Source of the DNA: Tetracentron sinense
Taxonomy: Eukaryota; Streptophyta; Magnoliopsida; Trochodendrales; Trochodendraceae
Reading direction: 5' to 3'
Assembly (NCBI GenBank): GCA_015143295.1
Contig: CM026554.1
Coordinates: forward strand, 33,679,531-33,743,530
Length of the DNA: 64,000 nt
A program made the position numbers and the translations under genes. Shown here piece by piece: positions 58,893 to 64,000 of the stretch (position 1 is its first letter; each line of letters starts with the position of its first letter). The notes beneath the pieces are model-generated. The model ran no database searches. It was not told the origin of the DNA and saw only the letters and a list, made by a program, of their open reading frames with translations.

Positions 58893-60709
58893 ACAAGAGG
58901 CGGTAGTAGGAGATTATCTCGAGAGAAGAGGTGAGGGGGTGGTTTGGTGTCCGGTATTGAGGCGGGATTTGAACGATTGGGAAATTGAGGAAGTGTTGCG
59001 ATTGTTAGCTTGTATTAGCTCGTACTCCCCACGGGTTGAAATTAGGGATTTCAGGGTTTGGTTTGGCAACAACAATGGTTGTTTCTCAGTAAGATCACTT
59101 CTACAGTCTTTGGGTACTGGCTTCTTAGGTATGTTTCCTCATTGGGTGGTGTGGAATCCAGGGATTCCCTCCAAGGTTCTTTTTTCCTTTGGAATGCAGC
59201 CCTGAATAAGATCCTTACTTGTAATCATTTACAACTAGGGGTGATACTCGAGCCGAACGAGCCGAGTAGTGGGGTGCTCGAGCTGGGCTCGCTAAATTTT
59301 ACTACTGTTTGAGCTTGGCTCGAGTTTAGTTCAAACATTAATACTACTATTCGAACTCGGCTCGTGAAAACATAAACGAGCTCGAGCTTTTAACGAGTCT
59401 ACACAATACCATATGATTTTCTTGGGTCTTCATCAAAACCTGCTTAACCATGTTTTCGTTGGTGCTCGCCCCGCTCGGCCAACATTCAATAGTTGCTGCC
59501 ATGGTGGAACACAAAACAAATCTGGCTTGGAACCATGAGAAAAAACATAAATTTGCATAAGAGTTACAGAGAGATTCGCAGGAGAGACAGATTTGCAGAA
59601 GAGTTAGAAAGAGAGAGGGTTTTATTAGTATTCGAATATACCTGTTTACAATCGCATGAAAACCAAACCATGTCTTCCTTTTTTTTGCCGGAATCGCAGC
59701 TTGAATCATCGACGGGAGTAACACACGAAGGTAGAAGAAACTTGAAAAGAAACTGAGGAGATTTGATAGCCCTAGGTATGTTTTATCCGGATAAAAGATT
59801 TATCCATGGTTTGGTCAAAGACTCAAAAGCCTAAAGTAAGTTCTCATGTACCTTTTACTTTTACCCATTCTATTAACTTACATTTACGTTTGATGCCATT
59901 GACCATTTGACGTTTTGATTAACATTTTCATCTATATTTACGACTCGTGCCATTCTGCATAATACATCTATACAATATTAAGGAACCGAGCTTTTGTCGA
60001 GCCGAGTAGGGGTGTGTTCAAGCTCGGCTCGTTTACTAAATGAGCTTGAAAATTGTGTTCATGCTCAGCTCGTTTACTAAATAAATGAACGATGCTCGAG
60101 CTTTTAGCGAGCCGAGCCCAAGTAGTTCACGAACATCTTGTTCAATAACCACCCCTATTTACAACATAGAGGGTGGATGTTGGCCAACAGGTGCTTTGTG
60201 TGCCTACAAATGGAAGAGTTTGTGGACGATCTGCTCTTGCACTGTCCTACTGCGACTGGTATTTGGGGATACTTCCTTTCCCGCATGGGAGTGGACTGGG
60301 TCTTTCCCCTTTCCTTTCTTAACATCTTATTTGTTGGCCTAGGGTCAGTGAGGATGGTGCTAGAGAGGCATTGTGGTTGGTGCTCCCGGGAGCTATATCA
60401 TAGATATTATGGAAAGAGAGGAATAACAGAATTTTTGAGGATACTTCGATGTCCCAATCCAGTATTTGTGCTCACATACGTATGGTTGCGTTGGAATGGG
60501 TGGGTCTTAAGTTTGATGGGGAGGAGCTTCAGGAGGTGTTGGGTTGAGCATCCTCGGGCGGAGTTTCTAAACTAGGAGTCAAGACTGGTTCCTTTTCTTA
60601 TAGATTTGAGTTTATTTGCTTGCAAACTCTTATTTTGATGTTTTTGTTATGTTCCTGTATCCTTGCCCGCATTTTTTTTATATATATGCTTCATTACCGA
60701 TAAAAAAAA
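58893..60709 (+). mobile_element. 5'-truncated LINE (zf-RVT end), split by a hAT
   Basis: Protein blocks of a plant L1-type LINE: FRVWFGNNNGCFSVRSLL and WNPGIPSKVLFSF (59050-59195), resuming after the hAT at 60166 with RGWMLANRCFVCLQ.EEFVDDLLLHCP, the zf-RVT motif, and then a shifted ALEWVGLKFDGEE-like part near 60485. A 3' A-run lies at 60701-60710. The flanks actattattattgtat (58875 on) and actattatgtat (60711 on) fit a target duplication with a small indel. The reverse transcriptase is missing, and there are frame changes. Confidence 0.82.
59236..60157. mobile_element. Non-autonomous hAT inside the LINE
   Basis: Ends taggggtgatac and ataaccaccccta; perfect 8-bp duplication tttacaac (59228-59235 and 60158-60165). 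The interior ends are rich in gagccgagctcg words, as in the element at 48427-48963. 922 bp, non-coding. It is the deepest layer on this side of the nest. Confidence 0.92.
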
Positions 60710-60755
60710 AACTATTATGTATGAAATTGATTGTATTTGAATTAATTGTTATGCT

Positions 60756-61306
60756 CAGTGTTACCTAGGCACTTCAGTTTTCCCAAATTTTGTCGTGCCG
60801 ACACTTGGACACGACACGACACTCCATGACACGACACGACACTCCTTGGTATGTGCCTATACCATGTCATGGTGACATCAACATTATGATTAAGCATATG
60901 GTGCTTTAAATATGTCGTATCATTTTTAAAATACAATTGCAATGAACTTTTTGTCAAATTTTGTTGCTTTTTTGGAAACAAAGACAAAATTTTACTAGGA
61001 GAGAAGCGACAACAACAACGATCAATATGTATGTCTATATTTTCTCTTCTCTCTCTCTCTTGTTGCTCATTTCTACTCCCTATATGAGTATTTTTATAAC
61101 TTAGGTATGTAGTTTTTAAAAAAATTGGGGACTAGTGATCCCCTTCTTTTTATTTAAAAATTTTGAGTTATATATATATATATATAATCATTTTAACAAA
61201 AATTATACGTCTGTGCCGCCGTATTGAGATTTTCAGAGCTTGTCGTGCCGAACACCCCTAGACACCAGGACACTTGGCACCCGTACCACGTGCCTAGGTA
61301 ACTGTG
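60756..61306. mobile_element. hAT MITE near the right end of the 17-kb hAT
   Basis: Ends cagtgttacctaggcac and gtgcctaggtaactgtg are inverted (15/17). The 8-bp duplication gttatgct is perfect (60748-60755 and 61307-61314). Inner gtgtcgtgtcgtg-type words occur. 551 bp. Confidence 0.92.
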
Positions 61307-62169
61307 GTTATGCTTGATTGAGAAATAAATGTAATTTTTTTATGTAAGTTACATCAATATTAGTGAATCATTCATCGTCGTCGGTGTTAGCGCACGTCTT
61401 TGGCTCCCTTCTCATTGCATGTCTTATATACACTGTTGTTTTTTTAAAATTTTATTTTATTTTCGAATGTGTATTAACATCTATTTTAACATTTCCTGAA
61501 GTTTCATTGAAAAATTTCTTATTTTTCACTATTTTTTTCGATTTTTTTCTCATGATATTGATATATCTTGCGATATATCCCCGATATATCTTTTTTCCAT
61601 AGCTTGACATGTTATGCGATATCGACATTCAGAACCTTGGCTGTAATTAGTATTGCTTATAACCTAGTTCAACATGATAGAACCAAGTATATCGAGATAG
61701 ATTGCCACTTATCAAAGGTGAAGTTTGCACTCCCTAAATGAAGACTGGTGACCAACTAGTTGATTTTCGTACTAGGCAGTTAGTAGTAACTGGTTAATTG
61801 ACATGCTGGGCAAGATGGGCATGCTTGATATTTATGCTCCCATCTTATGGAGGAGTGTTGTCAGGGGTATTCTAGGTATTCTATGTCTTAATGGCGTGCC
61901 TATTATGTGTACTGATGCATCAAATTTTTTTTTTTTGTGTATTTATGTAATTCTCACGTTAGTGATAATATATAAAGGAGGAGAGGGTTGTGAATCATAT
62001 CAAATGCCCTCTGTATCTCTTTCTTTCTTATTTTTTTTGTCTCCTTTCCTCTTATTCTTCCTACTCTCTCTACTAGGTTTGCAATGTGAGCGGTCATGTT
62101 GAACGGTCATGTTTTAGGAAGATGATCAAGTATTGGTCATGATTAGTCCCCTCAGTGCCAAGTTTTGGT

Positions 62170-62510
62170 TGGTGAGCTTAAGAAGACTCAAGATGACTTG
62201 CATAGAGGCGATTGTTATCATTTTTGGGAAGAAATCCAAAGGGGTTTTTACTCCCAAGGACCTCAATAGTTGCCTTCTCAAAAAGGAAGATAGGAGATAG
62301 TCAACATTAACCATCTTTCGAAGGAATTTGAAGGAGAGTGAGATCGAGGAATGTATTAACCATCTTAAGAGGCTTAAGAAGACTGAAGATGACTTGCATA
62401 GAGGCGATCGTTATATTTTGCAAAGAAATCCAAAGGGGGTTTTTACTCCCAAGGACTTCAATAGTTGCCTTCTCGAAAAGGAAGATTAAGGAGATAGTCA
62501 ACATTCCCAA
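62170..62510 (+). repeat. Direct duplication, about 196-bp period
   Basis: The block gcttaagaagactcaagatg ... aaggaagat..gatagtcaacatt at about 62176-62310 recurs at 62372-62505 with few changes. The translated unit (DLHRGD, FTPKDF) has no recognisable family. It may come from a lost retrotransposon gene. Confidence 0.8.
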
Positions 62511-62585
62511 GATTTTTTTGAATCTAAAAAATAATGTGACAACAACAACAATAAAGAAATGTTTGGAAGGTCCAAGTTCCCCAAA

Positions 62586-62975
62586 GGCTGTGTTTGTTTG
62601 CATGGAAAAGAAAAAATTTCCAAATTTTTTTTTTTTTTCCTAATCTTCACTTTTCTACTGTTTGGCTAGAAGGACAAAGAAGTAAATCATATAAGAATTA
62701 CCAGAAAAAAACAAACAATTAAAATTATAAAAAATAAAAAATAATTTTTTTTTGGGAGAGTTCGTGTTTTTATTTGGAGACATCTTAGTAAAGGGTCTCT
62801 CCAGGGAATTAACTTCCCTCCATATTTGAAAGAAAAAATTTCCATGGAAAATATTAACTTGTGGGAAAAGTTTTCTACAATAAAGTGTATTTTCTAGGAT
62901 ATTAAACACTTGAAGGAAAATGTTTCCCTTGGAAATGATTTCCTACACCTATTTTCCTCTCAAACAAACAAAGCC
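62586..62975. mobile_element. Tourist-like MITE
   Basis: Ends ggctgtgtttgtttg and caaacaaacaaagcc are inverted (14/15). Flanked by AAA and TAA, a worn 3-bp target. 390 bp, with tttccatggaaa-type inner words. Confidence 0.65.
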
Positions 62976-63249
62976 TAAGGGAAACCTTGTATCTAGACGG
63001 TTATTTTGGACAAGACCGTCATTGTAAAAATACCTAACAAATCGTGGCATGATGTGACAATTTCTAATAGGTGCAATATGCACAACTTGTCCAAGGTAGA
63101 CACAAATCATCTTATATTTCATTATGAGTTCTCTAGTTTCAGGAATGCAGATTTGTTTTTACAAATGGATTCAACTTGTATTTGACGATACATGATGTCA
63201 TTTTCTTTCTTGTGGGAATTTCCAAATTCCCTTTAATTGTATATGCACA
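62976..63249. other. Spacer
   Basis: No gene or repeat recognised. Confidence 0.4.
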
Positions 63250-63768
63250 GTTGTTTAAGACGCCTCGAGGCTTGCCTCGGGGCGAAGCTTAAGGAAAACG
63301 CCTTGAGGCTCATCCAAGAGGCTTAAACCCCATAAGGCTCACGCCTCAAAGTGTGAGGCTCACATAAGGCACATGCCTCACACCTTTATGCCTCATACAT
63401 TAACTAAAATTAGGGTTCTAGCCACAACAAGGACTTAAGTTATGAATTTTTTTTGTTATTTGTTTCAACTAATAACAAATAAAACTTTATTTATTTCAGA
63501 TAAGACATGAAAATGATGATGGTGTTATTGGTTTCAACCAATACTTAATTTAATTGGGTTTTAAAAACCCTTTGAGTCTAATTTACAATATTTCCCTAGT
63601 AGACATTGCAAAAAATTTGGAGGCATTGGCTTAGTTCATGACTCAAAAGGGGAAATAACTGTTTATTTGTTAAAATAAGTGATCATGAAGCTTTCTTGTG
63701 AGGCTTAAGCCTCACGCATCTTGAGGTCCTAACGCTTCGCCTCACGCCTTCACGTTTTAAAACATTAG
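63250..63768. mobile_element. Probable hAT MITE (GCCTCACGCC family)
   Basis: Left end cagttgtttaagacgcctcg; right end ccttcacgttttaaaacatta. Subterminal gaggct and agcctca words repeat in inverse orientation at both sides. The 8-bp flanks were not convincing. About 519 bp, non-coding. Confidence 0.55.
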
Positions 63769-64000
63769 TTTAAGTACAACTTAAGTGATTTATCGAAAAT
63801 TAAGAAGTATGGCATCACAGTTAAATTTGGTAGTGCCATTCTATAATCAATGGTGCCCCATCCAAATGCCTAGAGTTGGTTTTGTGATTGCTATATGGGT
63901 ACCCATATCCATATGTAGTAGTCAAACTAGCATACATCATCTTAATTCAATGCTTGTACTGTTCAATGTTCATGCAAAAGTATTGACATCACGGCTTTAG
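63769..64000. other. Window end, no gene recognised
   Basis: An open frame from 63785 runs to the window edge region without any motif I recognise. Confidence 0.3.

Larger units (their letters stand above)
44611..61639 (+). mobile_element. 17-kb hAT transposon with nested insertions
   Basis: Ends caaggttcgaaatttcg and the reverse complement of cgacattcagaaccttg match at 13 of 17 positions. The 8-bp flanks gctgcaat (44603-44610) and gctgtaat (61640-61647) match 7/8 and rejoin the copia frame across the gap. Subterminal gatat/cgata words are abundant at both ends, as usual in hAT elements. It carries its own transposase gene remnant. Without the recognised insertions the element would be near 7 kb. 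It is no longer mobile on its own, since the transposase is broken. Confidence 0.88.
43490..62090 (+). mobile_element. 5'-truncated Ty1/copia fossil carrying a 17-kb insertion
   Basis: The copia reverse transcriptase end and RNase H appear in pieces: GRLIYLSLTRSDIAYAVN at 43515-43580, RAPRSLHLEATYRILRYLKS at about 44255-44310, the STSGYYF region at 44400-44420, up to DNKAAI (about 44598-44609). After the hAT insertion it resumes at 61640 with ISIAYNLVQHDRTKYIEID. A GGAGGAG tract precedes an LTR-like start, tgttgtcagggg, at 61856. The right end is placed near 62090 with low certainty. No 5' LTR or gag is seen. It is broken several times and is the outermost layer of the nest. Confidence 0.85.

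Overview
The window is nuclear DNA of an angiosperm, probably a woody dicot or magnoliid. It is AT-rich, packed with plant-type LTR retrotransposons and hAT/Tourist-like MITEs, and its one intact host gene encodes VAPYRIN, a protein conserved mainly in plants that host arbuscular mycorrhizal fungi. I cannot name the species. Host coding material is sparse: the VAPYRIN-type gene (4682-6298, minus), a last-exon remnant of a calmodulin-binding receptor-like cytoplasmic kinase (15320-15550), and a decayed ClpB/HSP101-like gene (about 37413-41981). No tRNA, rRNA or CRISPR array was seen.

Layout. 1-1.3 kb: a degenerate minus-strand array of short LTRs with PBS-like sites. 3.4-16.7 kb: a gene-bearing arm with small elements (Tourist-like MITEs, fold-back MITEs, a SINE with target duplications, a 5'-truncated LINE), a duplicated 0.8-kb segment and the kinase remnant. 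16.8-29.0 kb: a Ty3/gypsy chromovirus fossil with both LTRs and a perfect GAGAG target duplication. Nested in it are a 4.15-kb solo LTR (which holds a hAT element, which holds a fold-back MITE) and a probable organelle-DNA insert. 29.6-35.2 kb: a Tat/Ogre-type LTR with PBS next to remnants of another gypsy LTR. 35.3-42 kb: fold-back MITEs, then the ClpB-like pseudogene split by a 2.3-kb solo LTR (perfect CAGAT duplication).

43.5-62.1 kb is one nest. A 5'-truncated Ty1/copia remnant is split by a 17-kb hAT transposon (44611-61639, 8-bp duplication matching 7/8) that carries its own decayed BED/DUF659 transposase gene. That hAT has itself received at least seven insertions: two hAT MITEs, a 5.1-kb gypsy-like solo LTR containing a 2.1-kb copia-like solo LTR, a TIR-like element with a minisatellite, a LINE with another hAT inside it, and a further hAT MITE. 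62.1-64 kb holds duplications and MITEs only.

The most unusual signal is that nearly every LTR family here carries a short cluster of CpG-containing palindromes. The palindromes differ from family to family but share a TCGA core (GATCGATC, TTCGAA, GTCGAC, GATCGACT). One cluster changed copy number between the two LTRs of the same element. I do not know this as a named LTR component.
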